Assembly (NCBI RefSeq): GCF_034675905.1
Contig: NZ_JAUCCV010000002.1
Span: forward strand, 620,001-684,000
Length of the DNA stretch: 64,000 bases
Origin: Castellaniella sp034675905
GTDB taxonomy: Bacteria > Pseudomonadota > Gammaproteobacteria > Burkholderiales > Burkholderiaceae_B
Direction: 5' to 3'
Under the pieces are notes generated by a model. The model did no database searches, had not been told where the DNA came from, and worked only from the letters and a program-made list of their open reading frames with translations. Position 1 is the first letter of the stretch. Every line of letters begins with the position of its first letter. Positions 1-8,722 of the stretch are shown here, piece after piece. Both the position numbers and the translations under genes were made by a program.

Positions 1-168
1 AAAGTTTTCACCCGCATCCATTTCGCCTTTCAGGTCACGGGCCGGGATCTGCCTGCCGCTGCCGTCGAACGCGCGGTGGAACTGTCGCACACGAAATATT
101 GTTCCGCCGTGGCCATGCTGGAAAAGACGGCGACGATCACACATTCAGTAGAGATCATCGCCGCCTGA
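1..168 (+). CDS. OsmC-family protein, C-terminal part (truncated by window start)
   Basis: The first frame is open from base 1 to a TGA at 166-168 and gives 55 residues. The segment VERAVELSHTKYCSAVAML followed by a short strand is the usual C-terminal helix and strand of OsmC/Ohr-type thiol peroxidases. The Cys in KYCS matches the second, resolving cysteine position of the family. OsmC proteins reduce organic hydroperoxides in the cytoplasm; the general OsmC/YhfA subgroup rather than Ohr is likely but cannot be settled from the tail. It converges on thyA with six bases between the stop codons. Confidence 0.75.
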   Translation, partial: KVFTRIHFAFQVTGRDLPAAAVERAVELSHTKYCSAVAMLEKTATITHSVEIIAA

Positions 169-174
169 CAGGCG

Positions 175-1167
175 CTACACCGCCATCGGCGCCGTCAGCG
201 GCGGGTGGTGCCGATAGCCTTCCAGTACGAAGTCGCCGGGCTCCACGCGATCCAGCCATTCCGGCGCATAGACGCCGGTGTCGGCATAGGCGGGGATGCG
301 GTCCGACAGGCGCAATTGCGGCGCCGGGTACGGATCGCGGCGCAGCTGTTCGCGCAGCATGTCGACATGCGTCTCATAGATATGCGCATCGCCGATGAAA
401 TACGTGAACCAGCGTGGCGTATAGCCCGTCAGCTTGGCCATCAGATGCGTCAGGGCAGCGCCTTCGGTCAGATTGAAGGGCGTCCCCAGACCGACGTCAT
501 TGCTGCGGATGTACAGGCACAGGGATAGTTCACGCGTCGTCGGGTTGGCTAGAAACTGGTACAGCAGATGGCACGGCGGCAAGGCCATTTCTTCGATCTG
601 CGCCCAGTTCCAGCCATGAAACAGAATACGGCGGCTGCCGGGGTCGTTCATCAGGGTGTCCAGGCACTGCCGCAACTGGTCCACTGCCTTGTACAGCACA
701 GCCTGGCGGGCCTTGCCGTTGCCAGCAGGGTCTGCCACCACGCCGACCTGCCGGTAGCCGCGCGCCTGCGCATCGATCATCTGCGCGGCGCTACGCGGTT
801 GATCCAGGTCGATCAGCTTGTAGGCCGGCCACTGGCGCCACTGCACGCCATAGACGGGCCCCAGATCATCGGGACCGTCGCGCCAGGGGCTGGCCAGCCA
901 GGCCTGGTTTTCATTGGCGTTCTGATCCCAGACGCGGCAGCCCAGGGCGCGAAAATCCGCCGCGCTGTCGGCCGCCCGCAAAAACCCGACCAGCTCGCCG
1001 ATGGCCGACTTGAACGCCAAGCGCTTGGTCGTGACAGCCGGGAAGCCTTTGCTCAAGTCGAAACGCAGGCAGGCGCCGGGCAGGCTGAGCGTGCGCACCC
1101 CCGTGCGGTTGTCCTGCCAGGATCCCTGATCAAAAATCGACTGCACCAGGTCCAGATACGCCCTCAT
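175..1167 (-). CDS. thyA: Thymidylate synthase
   Basis: ThyA methylates dUMP to dTMP using methylene-tetrahydrofolate. The 330-residue product has the catalytic cysteine at about residue 199 in LPPCHLLYQF, the substrate motif RSNDVGLGTPFN, the N-terminal RTGVRTLS loop and the C-terminal APMAV that closes the active site. It is about 65 residues longer than the E. coli enzyme, mostly because of an insertion before the catalytic half (around ARGYRQVGVVADPAGNGKARQAVLY). The ATG at 1167 is chosen because it gives the family N-terminus (MRAYLDLVQ) and overlaps the TGA of the upstream lyase gene as ATGA; a longer in-frame reading would run through that gene. The overlap suggests translational coupling. 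Confidence 0.96.
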   Translation of the reverse strand: MRAYLDLVQSIFDQGSWQDNRTGVRTLSLPGACLRFDLSKGFPAVTTKRLAFKSAIGELVGFLRAADSAADFRALGCRVWDQNANENQAWLASPWRDGPDDLGPVYGVQWRQWPAYKLIDLDQPRSAAQMIDAQARGYRQVGVVADPAGNGKARQAVLYKAVDQLRQCLDTLMNDPGSRRILFHGWNWAQIEEMALPPCHLLYQFLANPTTRELSLCLYIRSNDVGLGTPFNLTEGAALTHLMAKLTGYTPRWFTYFIGDAHIYETHVDMLREQLRRDPYPAPQLRLSDRIPAYADTGVYAPEWLDRVEPGDFVLEGYRHHPPLTAPMAV

Positions 1168-2003
1168 GCCGAGCGCATCCGGTACAGATTGCCGCGTTCC
1201 AGCACGCGCCGGGCGCTTTCGATCACCGGCAGATCCACCATGCGGCCATCCAGGCGGAACGCATATTCCCCGGTACTGTCCGCATGATCGACCACGCGCT
1301 GCGCCCAATCGAGTTCCTCGGGCAGCGGCTGATACACCTGATGCACGACCGGCACCTGCTTGGGATGAATGCACAGCATGCCGCCGAATCCCATGTCGCG
1401 GGCCAGCACGGCGGTACGTTCCAGGCCCTCGAGATCAGAAAAGTCGGCGTAGATCGTATCGACCGGATCGGCCAGCCCGTGCATGCGGCTGGCCTGCAAA
1501 ATCTGGAAGCGCACCTGATCCAGGATCCGCTGGGCGCCTTCTGTGCGCGGCCGGGTGCCGAATTCCACCATCAGGTCCAGGATTCCGAACGTCAGGCGCA
1601 CTACCCCGTTGGCGCCGGCGATATCGTCCAGCACCCGCAGGCCCTGGGCGGACTCGATGGCCGGGATCAAGGGCTTGCCGGCGCCGGAGACCGTGTAGAC
1701 GTGCTCTGCCGCCTGGGCCTTGGGCAGCACGATGCCGGCCACGGCGGACAGTTCACGGCACATGGCCAGATCGTCGTCGAACCAAGGCGTCGAGCCATCG
1801 TTGATCCGCACCCACAAACGATCCTGGGGATGTTCGGCCGCGTAACGGACCAAGGCATCCCGCGCGGTGGATTTATCATCAGGCGCCACGGAGTCTTCCA
1901 GGTCGACGATGACGACATCCGCGCCGCTGGCGATGGCCTTGGGAAAGCGATCCGGTCGGTTGGCCGGCACGAACAGCGCACTGCGCATCAAAGTGTCATG
2001 CAT
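1164..2003 (-). CDS. HpcH/HpaI aldolase / citrate lyase beta (CitE-like) family protein
   Basis: The 279-residue product resembles CitE-like CoA-ester lyases: an N-terminal SALFVPANRPDRF segment, the metal-site strand VVIVDLEDSVAPDDKSTAR, a middle PAIESAQGLRVLDDIA segment and the C-terminal GMLCIHPKQV. Such proteins act on malyl-, citramalyl- or citryl-CoA type substrates; the exact substrate is not visible. No CitD or CitF partner lies nearby, so it is not a classical citrate lyase operon. The ATG at 2003 is preferred over the one at 2021 because AGGGGG lies five bases before it, while the upstream ATG has no ribosome site. It sits between fumarase and thyA in one leftward group. Confidence 0.85.
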   Translation of the reverse strand: MHDTLMRSALFVPANRPDRFPKAIASGADVVIVDLEDSVAPDDKSTARDALVRYAAEHPQDRLWVRINDGSTPWFDDDLAMCRELSAVAGIVLPKAQAAEHVYTVSGAGKPLIPAIESAQGLRVLDDIAGANGVVRLTFGILDLMVEFGTRPRTEGAQRILDQVRFQILQASRMHGLADPVDTIYADFSDLEGLERTAVLARDMGFGGMLCIHPKQVPVVHQVYQPLPEELDWAQRVVDHADSTGEYAFRLDGRMVDLPVIESARRVLERGNLYRMRSA

Positions 2004-2036
2004 AGCATCCCCCTGTGTCATGAAGAAAAAACCCGT

Positions 2037-3560
2037 TCAAGCCCCGGCGGCGACCACGCGAGCGGCAATCCGCTGCTGCCATTCCCGAGGACCGGTCGTG
2101 TGCACGGACACCCCTTGGGAATCCACCGCCACCGTGACCGGCATGTCCTGCACCCGGAATTCATAGATGGCTTCCATGCCCAGGTCTTCAAAGCCCACCA
2201 CCCGGGCGGAGCGGATGGCCTTGGACACCAGGTAGGCGGAACCGCCCACGGCCATCAGGTAGGCCGAACCGTGCTGCCGAATGGATTCGATGGCCTCGGG
2301 GCCGCGTTCGGCCTTGCCGATCATGGCCAGCAAACCGGTCTTTCCCAACATCATATCGGTAAACTTGTCCATGCGCGTGGACGTGGTGGGGCCGGCGGGG
2401 CCGACAACCTCGTCGCGCACCGGATCGACCGGCCCGACGTAGTAGATCACCCGCCCGGCGAAATCGACCGGCAAGGATTCGCCTCGGGCCAGCATGTCCT
2501 GGATGCGCTTGTGGGCGGCATCACGGCCGGTCAGGATATGGCCGGACAACAGCAGGCGCTCGCCTGGTTTCCAGGAAGCGACGTCTTCTTTGGTCAGGGT
2601 ATCCAGATCGACCTGGCGCGAGGCTTTGTAGTCGGGCTTCCAGTGGACTTCGGGCCATGCGGACAGCGCCGGCGGCTGCAGGGCAGCCGGCCCGCTGCCG
2701 TCCAGCACGAAATGCACGTGGCGCGTGGCGGCGCAGTTGGGAATCATGGCGACCGGCTTGGACGCCGCATGGGTGGCACAGGTCATGATCTTCACGTCCA
2801 GCACCGTCGTCAGGCCGCCCAGGCCCTGGGCGCCGATGCCCAGGGCATTGACCTTCCGGTACAGATCGATGCGCAGTTCTTCGAGCTTGTTTTGCGGCCC
2901 GCGCTGCAGCAGTTCATACATATCGATGTCCTGCATCAGGGACTGCTTGGCCATGAGCATGGCTTTTTCCGCCGTGCCGCCCACGCCGATGCCCAGCATG
3001 CCCGGCGGACACCAGCCCGCGCCCATGACCGGCACGGTCTTCAACACCCAATCCACCAGTGAATCGCTGGGGTTGAGCATGGCGAACTTGGTCTTGTTTT
3101 CCGAGCCGCCGCCCTTGGCGGCCACCTGCACGTCCACCGTATCGCCGGGGACCAGTTCCACCTGCAGCACACAGGGGGTGTTGTCGCGGGTGTTGCGGCG
3201 GGTGAACAAGGGATCATCCAGCACCGAGGCCCGCAGCGGATTGTCGGGATTGGTGTATCCCCGGCGCACGCCCTCGTCGCAGAGTTCCTGCAAGCTGCGG
3301 CGCGTATCGAAACGCACGTCCATGCCGACCTTCAGGAACACATTGACGATGCCGGTGTCCTGGCAGATAGGCCGGTGGCCTTCGGCGCACAGGCGCGAAT
3401 TGGTCAATATCTGAGCGATGGCGTCGCGCGCAGCGGGGCTTTCCTCGACCTCGTAGGCGCGGGCCAGATGCTGGATGTAATCCAGCGGATGATAGATGCT
3501 GATGAACTGGACGGCATCTTCGATGGATTGGATCAGATCGTGTTCGGTGATGGTGGTCAT
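2037..3560 (-). CDS. fumA: Fumarate hydratase, class I (iron-sulfur)
   Basis: Catalyses reversible hydration of fumarate to malate in the TCA cycle. The 507-residue chain has both halves of the class I enzyme: an N-terminal catalytic domain with the cluster cysteine in RPICQDTG, GGGSENKTKF, GAGWCPPGMLG and CATHAASKPVAMIPNCAATRH, then a C-terminal beta domain beginning near LTKEDVASWKPGERLLLSG. The three cysteine contexts fit an oxygen-labile [4Fe-4S] cluster, and there is no similarity to class II FumC. Length matches the single-chain form. Its ATG overlaps the TAA of the upstream enoyl-CoA hydratase by one base (TAATG), so the two are probably cotranscribed and coupled. Confidence 0.95.
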   Translation of the reverse strand: MTTITEHDLIQSIEDAVQFISIYHPLDYIQHLARAYEVEESPAARDAIAQILTNSRLCAEGHRPICQDTGIVNVFLKVGMDVRFDTRRSLQELCDEGVRRGYTNPDNPLRASVLDDPLFTRRNTRDNTPCVLQVELVPGDTVDVQVAAKGGGSENKTKFAMLNPSDSLVDWVLKTVPVMGAGWCPPGMLGIGVGGTAEKAMLMAKQSLMQDIDMYELLQRGPQNKLEELRIDLYRKVNALGIGAQGLGGLTTVLDVKIMTCATHAASKPVAMIPNCAATRHVHFVLDGSGPAALQPPALSAWPEVHWKPDYKASRQVDLDTLTKEDVASWKPGERLLLSGHILTGRDAAHKRIQDMLARGESLPVDFAGRVIYYVGPVDPVRDEVVGPAGPTTSTRMDKFTDMMLGKTGLLAMIGKAERGPEAIESIRQHGSAYLMAVGGSAYLVSKAIRSARVVGFEDLGMEAIYEFRVQDMPVTVAVDSQGVSVHTTGPREWQQRIAARVVAAGA

Positions 3561-4327
3561 TATTTTCCCTTCCAGACCGGTGGTCGTTTTTCGGCGAACG
3601 CAGTCGCGCCTTCGCGCGCGTCCTCGGATGTAAAGATATGGGCAATGCGTGGGCGCTGCAGATCGAACATGTCGTCTGCGCGCCAGTTGCGCGATTGTGA
3701 GATGACGGCTTTGGCCGTGCGCACCGCCAGCGGGCCGTTGGCGGCGATCGTCCGCGCCAGGGCCAGGGCGGCATCCAACGCGCCGCCCGGTTCCGCCAGG
3801 CGGTTGACCAGGCCCAGCTGATGAAAGCGGTCCGCCGGGAACAGATCGCCCGTCAGGACGGCTTCCATGGCGACGTGGTAGGGAATGCGCGAAGGCAGGC
3901 GCAGCATGCCGCCGGACCCCGGCACCAGCCCGCGCTTGACCTCGGGCAGGCCGAACGTCGCATCACGGGCCGCCACGATCAGGTCGCAGGCCAGCGCCAG
4001 TTCGCAGCCGCCCGCCAGGGCATAGCCCTCGACGGCGGCAATCAGGGGTTTTTCCGGCGGGCGTTCGCACAATCCGCCAAAGCCGCGATTCCCCACATAG
4101 GGGCGCTGACCGCTGGCGGCAAAGGCCTTCAGATCCATGCCCGCGCAAAAATGGCCGCCCGACCCGGTCAGGATGCCCAGGCGCAATTGCGGGTCGCCGT
4201 CCAGCATATCGAGCGCCGCCGCCAGGGCTCGCGCCGTTTCCAGATTGACCGCATTTCGCGCCTGCGGCCGGTTCAGGCTCAGGACCAGGATATCGCCCTG
4301 TCGCCGGACTTCCAGACACTCGCTCAT
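3560..4327 (-). CDS. Enoyl-CoA hydratase/isomerase (crotonase) family protein
   Basis: A 255-residue crotonase-fold protein. Visible family marks are LSLNRPQARNAVN, the oxyanion-hole strand GSGGHFCAGMDLKAF, the second oxyanion segment VEGYALAGGCELALACDL and FGLPEVKRGLVPGSGG, whose glutamate is the usual general base position. These enzymes hydrate or isomerise enoyl-CoA esters; the substrate cannot be assigned and the protein is not fused to a dehydrogenase. The ATG at 4327 is chosen because GGAG lies six bases upstream and it gives MSECLEVRRQG, the usual N-terminus. It is the first gene of the leftward echA-fumA-citE-thyA group, divergent from glyQ. Confidence 0.9.
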   Translation of the reverse strand: MSECLEVRRQGDILVLSLNRPQARNAVNLETARALAAALDMLDGDPQLRLGILTGSGGHFCAGMDLKAFAASGQRPYVGNRGFGGLCERPPEKPLIAAVEGYALAGGCELALACDLIVAARDATFGLPEVKRGLVPGSGGMLRLPSRIPYHVAMEAVLTGDLFPADRFHQLGLVNRLAEPGGALDAALALARTIAANGPLAVRTAKAVISQSRNWRADDMFDLQRPRIAHIFTSEDAREGATAFAEKRPPVWKGK

Positions 4328-4347
4328 GTGTTCTCCGACAAAGTGGA

Positions 4348-4385
4348 TAAAATGGCCGTTTCGGGTGCAGTCCGCACTGTACCCG
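4348..4385 (+). promoter_or_regulatory. Candidate -10 and 5' leader hairpin of glyQS
   Basis: TAAAAT at 4348-4353 could be a -10 for glyQ; no good -35 is visible. Eight bases later a 10-bp stem begins: CGGGTGCAGT (4362-4371), loop CCGC, ACTGTACCCG (4376-4385), complete if one G-U pair is allowed. There is no T-run after it, so it is not a standard terminator. It would lie at the extreme 5' end of the glyQ transcript. Confidence 0.35.
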
Positions 4386-4423
4386 AGTTTCGGATACAAA
4401 CCTTGCGGGTCACCCGCCACGTC

Positions 4424-5317
4424 ATGCTCACATTCCAACAACTGATTTTATCGCTCCAGCAATATTGGGACCGGCAGGGCTGCACCCTGCTGCAGCCCTA
4501 CGACATGGAAGTCGGGGCCGGCACGTCCCACACCGCCACGTTTCTGCGCGCCATCGGCCCGGAACCCTGGCGGGCGGCGTACGTCCAGCCATCCCGGCGC
4601 CCCAAAGACGGGCGCTACGGCGATAACCCGAACCGGCTGCAGCATTATTATCAGTTCCAGGTGGTCCTGAAACCGGCCCCGCTGAACATCCTGGACCTGT
4701 ACATAGGGTCCCTGAAAGCCGTCGGCATCGATCCGCAGCAACACGACATCCGCTTCGTCGAAGACGACTGGGAAAACCCCACGCTGGGCGCCTGGGGCTT
4801 GGGCTGGGAGGTCTGGCTCAATGGGATGGAAGTCACCCAGTTCACCTATTTTCAGCAGGTCGGCGGCCTGGACTGCAATCCCACGATGGGCGAAATCACC
4901 TACGGGCTGGAACGCCTGGCCATGTATCTACAAGGGGTGGAATCCGTCTACGACCTGGTCTGGACGCAAGCGCCCGATGGCCGCTGCGTCCACTACCGCG
5001 ACGTGTTCCACCAGAACGAGGTCGAACAGTCCACCTACAATTTCGAATACGCCGCCACGCCCATGCTGTTCACCCACTTCAACGACTACGAGACCGAGGC
5101 CAAGCGCCTGATCGAAGTCCCGCTGGCCCTGCCCGCCTACGAGGCCACCCTGAAGGCCGCCCACACGTTCAATCTGCTGGACGCCCGGGGGGCCATCAGC
5201 GTCACGGAACGCGCCGCCTACATCGGCCGCATCCGCAACCTGTCACGCGCCGTGGCACAGGCCTACTACGAATCCCGCGAACGGCTGGGCTTTCCCATGC
5301 TGGAGGCCCAGGCATGA
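4424..5317 (+). CDS. glyQ: Glycyl-tRNA synthetase alpha subunit
   Basis: GlyQ is the catalytic subunit of the bacterial alpha2beta2 glycyl-tRNA synthetase and charges tRNA-Gly. The 297-residue product is full length and strongly conserved: MLTFQQLILSLQQYWDRQGC, LLQPYDMEVGAGTSHTATFLR, the class II motifs around RRPKDGRYGDNPNRLQHYYQFQV and NPTMGEITYGLERLAMY. The ATG at 4424 begins exactly at the family N-terminus; the same frame is open much further upstream but that stretch is antisense to the enoyl-CoA hydratase gene. Its TGA overlaps the ATG of glyS (ATGA), giving coupled synthesis of the two subunits. Confidence 0.98.
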   Translation: MLTFQQLILSLQQYWDRQGCTLLQPYDMEVGAGTSHTATFLRAIGPEPWRAAYVQPSRRPKDGRYGDNPNRLQHYYQFQVVLKPAPLNILDLYIGSLKAVGIDPQQHDIRFVEDDWENPTLGAWGLGWEVWLNGMEVTQFTYFQQVGGLDCNPTMGEITYGLERLAMYLQGVESVYDLVWTQAPDGRCVHYRDVFHQNEVEQSTYNFEYAATPMLFTHFNDYETEAKRLIEVPLALPAYEATLKAAHTFNLLDARGAISVTERAAYIGRIRNLSRAVAQAYYESRERLGFPMLEAQA

Positions 5318-7446
5318 ACACGAGCCCCCTGATCATCGAGCTGCTCACCGAAGAACTGCCGCCCAAAGCGCTGAACGCCCTGGGTAACGCCTTTGCCGAG
5401 CACATCCGGAAAACCCTGCAGGACCGGCACCTGCTGGCGCCATCCTGCACCTGCGCCGTCTACGCCACGCCGCGCCGCCTGGCCGCCTATTTCAGCGCGG
5501 TCCTGGGTCAGGCCCCGGATCAATCCTACAGCGAAAAACTGATGCCCGCCGCCATCGGGCTGGACGAGCAAGGGGCCGCGACTCCGGCCCTGTCCAAAAA
5601 ACTGCAGGCCAAAAACCTATCCCACCTGACCCCGGCCGATCTGGTGCGCCGCCACGACGGCAAACAGGATGTGCTCTACGCCGAGGGGACGGCCCCCGGC
5701 GCCGTGCTGGCCGACGGCCTGCAACAGGCGCTGGATCACGCGGTCACCCACCTGCCCATCCCCAAGGTCATGCAGTATCAACTGAACGACGGGCATACCA
5801 ACGTCAAGTTCGTACGGCCGGCCCACCATCTGCTGGCGCTGTGGGGCGATGCCGTCGTCCCGGTGCATATCCTGGGCCTGCAGGCAGACCGCATCACACG
5901 CGGACACCGCTTCCTGTGCCAGGAACCCCTGACGATCACATCCGCCGATGATTGGGCGGCCGTCCTGGGCAACACAGGCCATGTCATTCCCGCGTTCGCT
6001 CAACGTCGCGAACGCATCGCCCGGCAGCTGGCGGAAGCCTCCGCCGCCTTGGACGCCACCATCGGCACGACCCCCGAAGTCGATGCGCTGCTGGACGAAG
6101 TCACCGCACTGGTGGAATGGCCCACCGTCTATGTCGGCGCCTTCGAGGAAGCCTTTCTGGCTGTACCGCCGGAATGCCTGATCCTGACCATGCGGCTGAA
6201 CCAGAAATACTTCCCGCTGTTCGATCCGGCGACCGGGGCCTTGACCCACCGCTTCCTGATCGTCAGCAATATGCAGCCTCAGGACCCTGTCCACATCATC
6301 CAGGGCAACCAGCGTGTGGTGCGCCCTCGCCTGGCTGACGCACAGTTCTTCTACCAGACCGACCTCAAGACCCCGCTGGCCGACCGCGTCGCCGATCTGG
6401 CGCACAGCGTCTACCACAACAAGCTGGGCTCCCAGCTGGAACGCACAGAACGGGTCCGCAAGGTAGCGCGCTGGCTGGCCCCTCTGCTGGGCGGGCAGCC
6501 GCTGGTCGCCGCCCGTGCCGCCATGCTGGCCCATGCCGACCTGGGTACGCTGATGGTGGGAGAATTCCCCGAACTGCAAGGCATCATGGGCGCCTACTAC
6601 GCCCAGCACGACGGCGAGCCCCCCGAGGTCGCGCGCGCCTTGCGCGATCAGTACCGCATCCGCCTGGACGAACCCGTCCAGGCCGACACCTTGATCGCCG
6701 CCGTGCTGTTCATGGCTGAACGCGCCGAGACCCTGATCGGCATCTGGGGCATCGGTCTGGCGCCTACCGGCGAACGCGATCCCTATGGCCTGCGCCGCGC
6801 GGCGCTAGGCCTGATCAGCGCCTACGAACAGCTCGTGGCCGGCGGCTGGCTGCAGGCCAACCAGGATTCCCCGGCCCGCTTGGCCGAGCTGCTGGAACAG
6901 GCCGCCGCCAACTTCGGCCCCGGACAACTGGCGCGCGGCACGGTCGATGCGGTGCTGGAATTTGTCTACGAACGTTATCGCAATCAGCTGGCGGCCACGT
7001 GTGACCGGGCAGCCATCGACGCCGTCCTGGCGCTGCGCCCGCCAGTGCACCAGGTCGCCGCCCGCGTGCGGGCCTGCATGGAATTCGCCGCCCTGCCGGA
7101 AGCCGAATCCCTGGCAGCCGCCAACAAACGCGTCAGCAATCTGCTGAAAAAGGCGGATGGCGCCCTGCCCGACTTTGATCGCAGCCTATTGTCCGAGCCT
7201 GCGGAACAGCAGCTGGCCGATGCCATCACACAACTGACGCCGCAGGCGCAGGCGGCCTTGCAGGCGGGCGACTTCACCGCCAGCCTGGCTATCCTGGCCC
7301 AGGCCCGCACCGCGGTCGACCGCTTTTTCACCGACGTCATGGTGATGGCCGAAGACCCGCGTATCCGCGGCAACCGCCTGGCTTTGCTGAAATCCCTGCA
7401 TGACCTGATGAACCAGGTCGCCGATCTGTCCAGGCTGGCCCAGTGA
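5314..7446 (+). CDS. glyS: Glycyl-tRNA synthetase beta subunit
   Basis: GlyS supplies tRNA recognition and assembly to the glycyl-tRNA synthetase. The 710-residue product has the typical N-terminus LLIELLTEELPPKAL (here SPLIIELLTEELPPKA), a central HD-like region (MLAHADLGTLMVGEFPELQGIMGAYYA) and a C-terminal DALR-type anticodon-binding domain (RVSNLLKKADG, TAVDRFFTDVMVMAED). Length is within the usual 690-720 residues. It overlaps glyQ by four bases and the GTG start of gmhB overlaps its TGA. Confidence 0.98.
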   Translation: MNTSPLIIELLTEELPPKALNALGNAFAEHIRKTLQDRHLLAPSCTCAVYATPRRLAAYFSAVLGQAPDQSYSEKLMPAAIGLDEQGAATPALSKKLQAKNLSHLTPADLVRRHDGKQDVLYAEGTAPGAVLADGLQQALDHAVTHLPIPKVMQYQLNDGHTNVKFVRPAHHLLALWGDAVVPVHILGLQADRITRGHRFLCQEPLTITSADDWAAVLGNTGHVIPAFAQRRERIARQLAEASAALDATIGTTPEVDALLDEVTALVEWPTVYVGAFEEAFLAVPPECLILTMRLNQKYFPLFDPATGALTHRFLIVSNMQPQDPVHIIQGNQRVVRPRLADAQFFYQTDLKTPLADRVADLAHSVYHNKLGSQLERTERVRKVARWLAPLLGGQPLVAARAAMLAHADLGTLMVGEFPELQGIMGAYYAQHDGEPPEVARALRDQYRIRLDEPVQADTLIAAVLFMAERAETLIGIWGIGLAPTGERDPYGLRRAALGLISAYEQLVAGGWLQANQDSPARLAELLEQAAANFGPGQLARGTVDAVLEFVYERYRNQLAATCDRAAIDAVLALRPPVHQVAARVRACMEFAALPEAESLAAANKRVSNLLKKADGALPDFDRSLLSEPAEQQLADAITQLTPQAQAALQAGDFTASLAILAQARTAVDRFFTDVMVMAEDPRIRGNRLALLKSLHDLMNQVADLSRLAQ

Positions 7447-7997
7447 AGCTCATCATCCTGGACCGCGACGGCGTCATCAATGAAGACAGCGACGCCTACA
7501 TCAAATCGCCCGACGAATGGATCCCCATTCCCGGCAGTCTGGAAGCGATCGGCCGGCTCAGCCAGGCTGGCTGGCGGGTCGTCATCGCCAGCAACCAGTC
7601 CGGCGTAGCGCGCGGCCTGTTTTCCATGGAAACCCTGGGCGCCATCCACACCCGGATGCGCCAAGCGGCGGCGGACGCAGGCGGGCGCATCGACGCCATC
7701 TTCTTCTGCCCCCACGGCCCCGAAGACGGCTGCGCCTGCCGTAAGCCCCAACCCGGCATGCTGCATGACATCGGACGCCGCCTGGATATCCACCTGGACG
7801 GCATTCCCCTGGTGGGCGACAGCCTGCGCGACCTGCAGGCAGCCGCTGCCGTCGGCTGCGCTCCGTGGCTGGTCCTGACCGGCAAGGGCCGCAAGACCTG
7901 GGAAACAGCCGGCACCAGCGGGGAACTGCCCGTCGGCACCGAGGTCCGCGACGACCTGGCCGCCGTCGCCGATGCATTGATCAAGGCAAACCCATGA
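7443..7997 (+). CDS. gmhB: D-glycero-beta-D-manno-heptose 1,7-bisphosphate 7-phosphatase
   Basis: GmhB removes the 7-phosphate in the ADP-heptose pathway for the LPS inner core. The 184-residue HAD-superfamily protein begins with motif I (LDRDGVINED), has motif II in ASNQSG, the zinc-binding loop CPHGPEDGCACRKP that separates GmhB from histidinol-phosphate phosphatases, and motif IV in GDSLRDLQAA. The start is a GTG that overlaps the glyS stop (GTGA), consistent with translational coupling. It is followed by an overlapping acyltransferase gene, so one transcript carries tRNA-charging and envelope genes. Confidence 0.94.
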   Translation: MKLIILDRDGVINEDSDAYIKSPDEWIPIPGSLEAIGRLSQAGWRVVIASNQSGVARGLFSMETLGAIHTRMRQAAADAGGRIDAIFFCPHGPEDGCACRKPQPGMLHDIGRRLDIHLDGIPLVGDSLRDLQAAAAVGCAPWLVLTGKGRKTWETAGTSGELPVGTEVRDDLAAVADALIKANP

Positions 7998-8722
7998 TTT
8001 TCCTGCGCTCCGCGTGCTACATGGCCTTTCTGGTCATCACCGTGATTCCCTACGCCCTGTGCTGCGTCCTGTGGGCGCCGCTGCCCCTGGTCTGGCGCTA
8101 CCGCTTGACCTTGGGCTGGCCGCGCCTGGCCCTGTGGGGCGCCCGCTGGATACTGGGCATCCGATACCGGACGCAGGGCACGGAACACCTGCCCAAGGGC
8201 CCTGCCATCATCCTGTCCAAACACCAGTCGGCTTGGGAAACCCTGTATTTCGCCGTCAAACTGCCCCGCGACGTGGTGTTCGTCTACAAAAAAGAACTGC
8301 ATCACGTGCCGTTTTTCGGCTGGAGCCTGGCGCTGCTCAGCATGATTCCCATCGATCGGGCCAAGGGCCGGGAATCCTTTGATCAGGTGGTACGCATCGG
8401 CAGCCAACGGCTGCAGGAAGGGCGCTGGCCGGTGCTGTTTCCCGAAGGCACCCGGGTCGCCCCCGGCGAAGTCGGACGCTACAAGCAAGGCGGCGCCCTG
8501 CTGGCCTGCAAAACAGGCGTGCCGGTCATCCCGGTGGCCCACAATGCGGGCGAACGCTGGCCGCGCAACGCTTTTCTGAAAACTCCCGGCCTGGTGACGG
8601 TCTCTTTCGGCCCGCCACTGGACCCGACGCAGCACAACCCGGTTTCCCTGAACGGCGCCGTGCGCGACTGGATCGAGGCCGAGATGCGGGTCCTGAATCC
8701 GGAACGCTATGCCAAGCGGTGA
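7994..8722 (+). CDS. plsC: 1-acyl-sn-glycerol-3-phosphate acyltransferase (PlsC-like)
   Basis: A 242-residue membrane-anchored LPLAT-family acyltransferase that would convert lysophosphatidic acid to phosphatidic acid at the inner membrane. An N-terminal hydrophobic segment (ACYMAFLVITVIPYALCCVLW) is followed by block I SKHQSAWET, block II around KKELHHVPFFGW, block III LFPEGTRVAPGE and block IV VPVIPVAHNAG. Block I reads H-X4-E instead of the more common H-X4-D. The ATG at 7994 overlaps the gmhB stop; upstream in-frame sequence belongs to gmhB. Its last 14 bases overlap the next gene. Confidence 0.92.
   Translation: MIFLRSACYMAFLVITVIPYALCCVLWAPLPLVWRYRLTLGWPRLALWGARWILGIRYRTQGTEHLPKGPAIILSKHQSAWETLYFAVKLPRDVVFVYKKELHHVPFFGWSLALLSMIPIDRAKGRESFDQVVRIGSQRLQEGRWPVLFPEGTRVAPGEVGRYKQGGALLACKTGVPVIPVAHNAGERWPRNAFLKTPGLVTVSFGPPLDPTQHNPVSLNGAVRDWIEAEMRVLNPERYAKR

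Noticed and set aside
1284..3062. A 592-codon open frame opposite the citE-like and fumarase genes
   Set aside because: Composition is His/Gly-rich filler and it runs across two well-supported genes and their junction.
4328..4423. T-box leader for glyQS
   Set aside because: The region is under 100 bases, has no T-box sequence, and the hairpin lacks a terminator tail.
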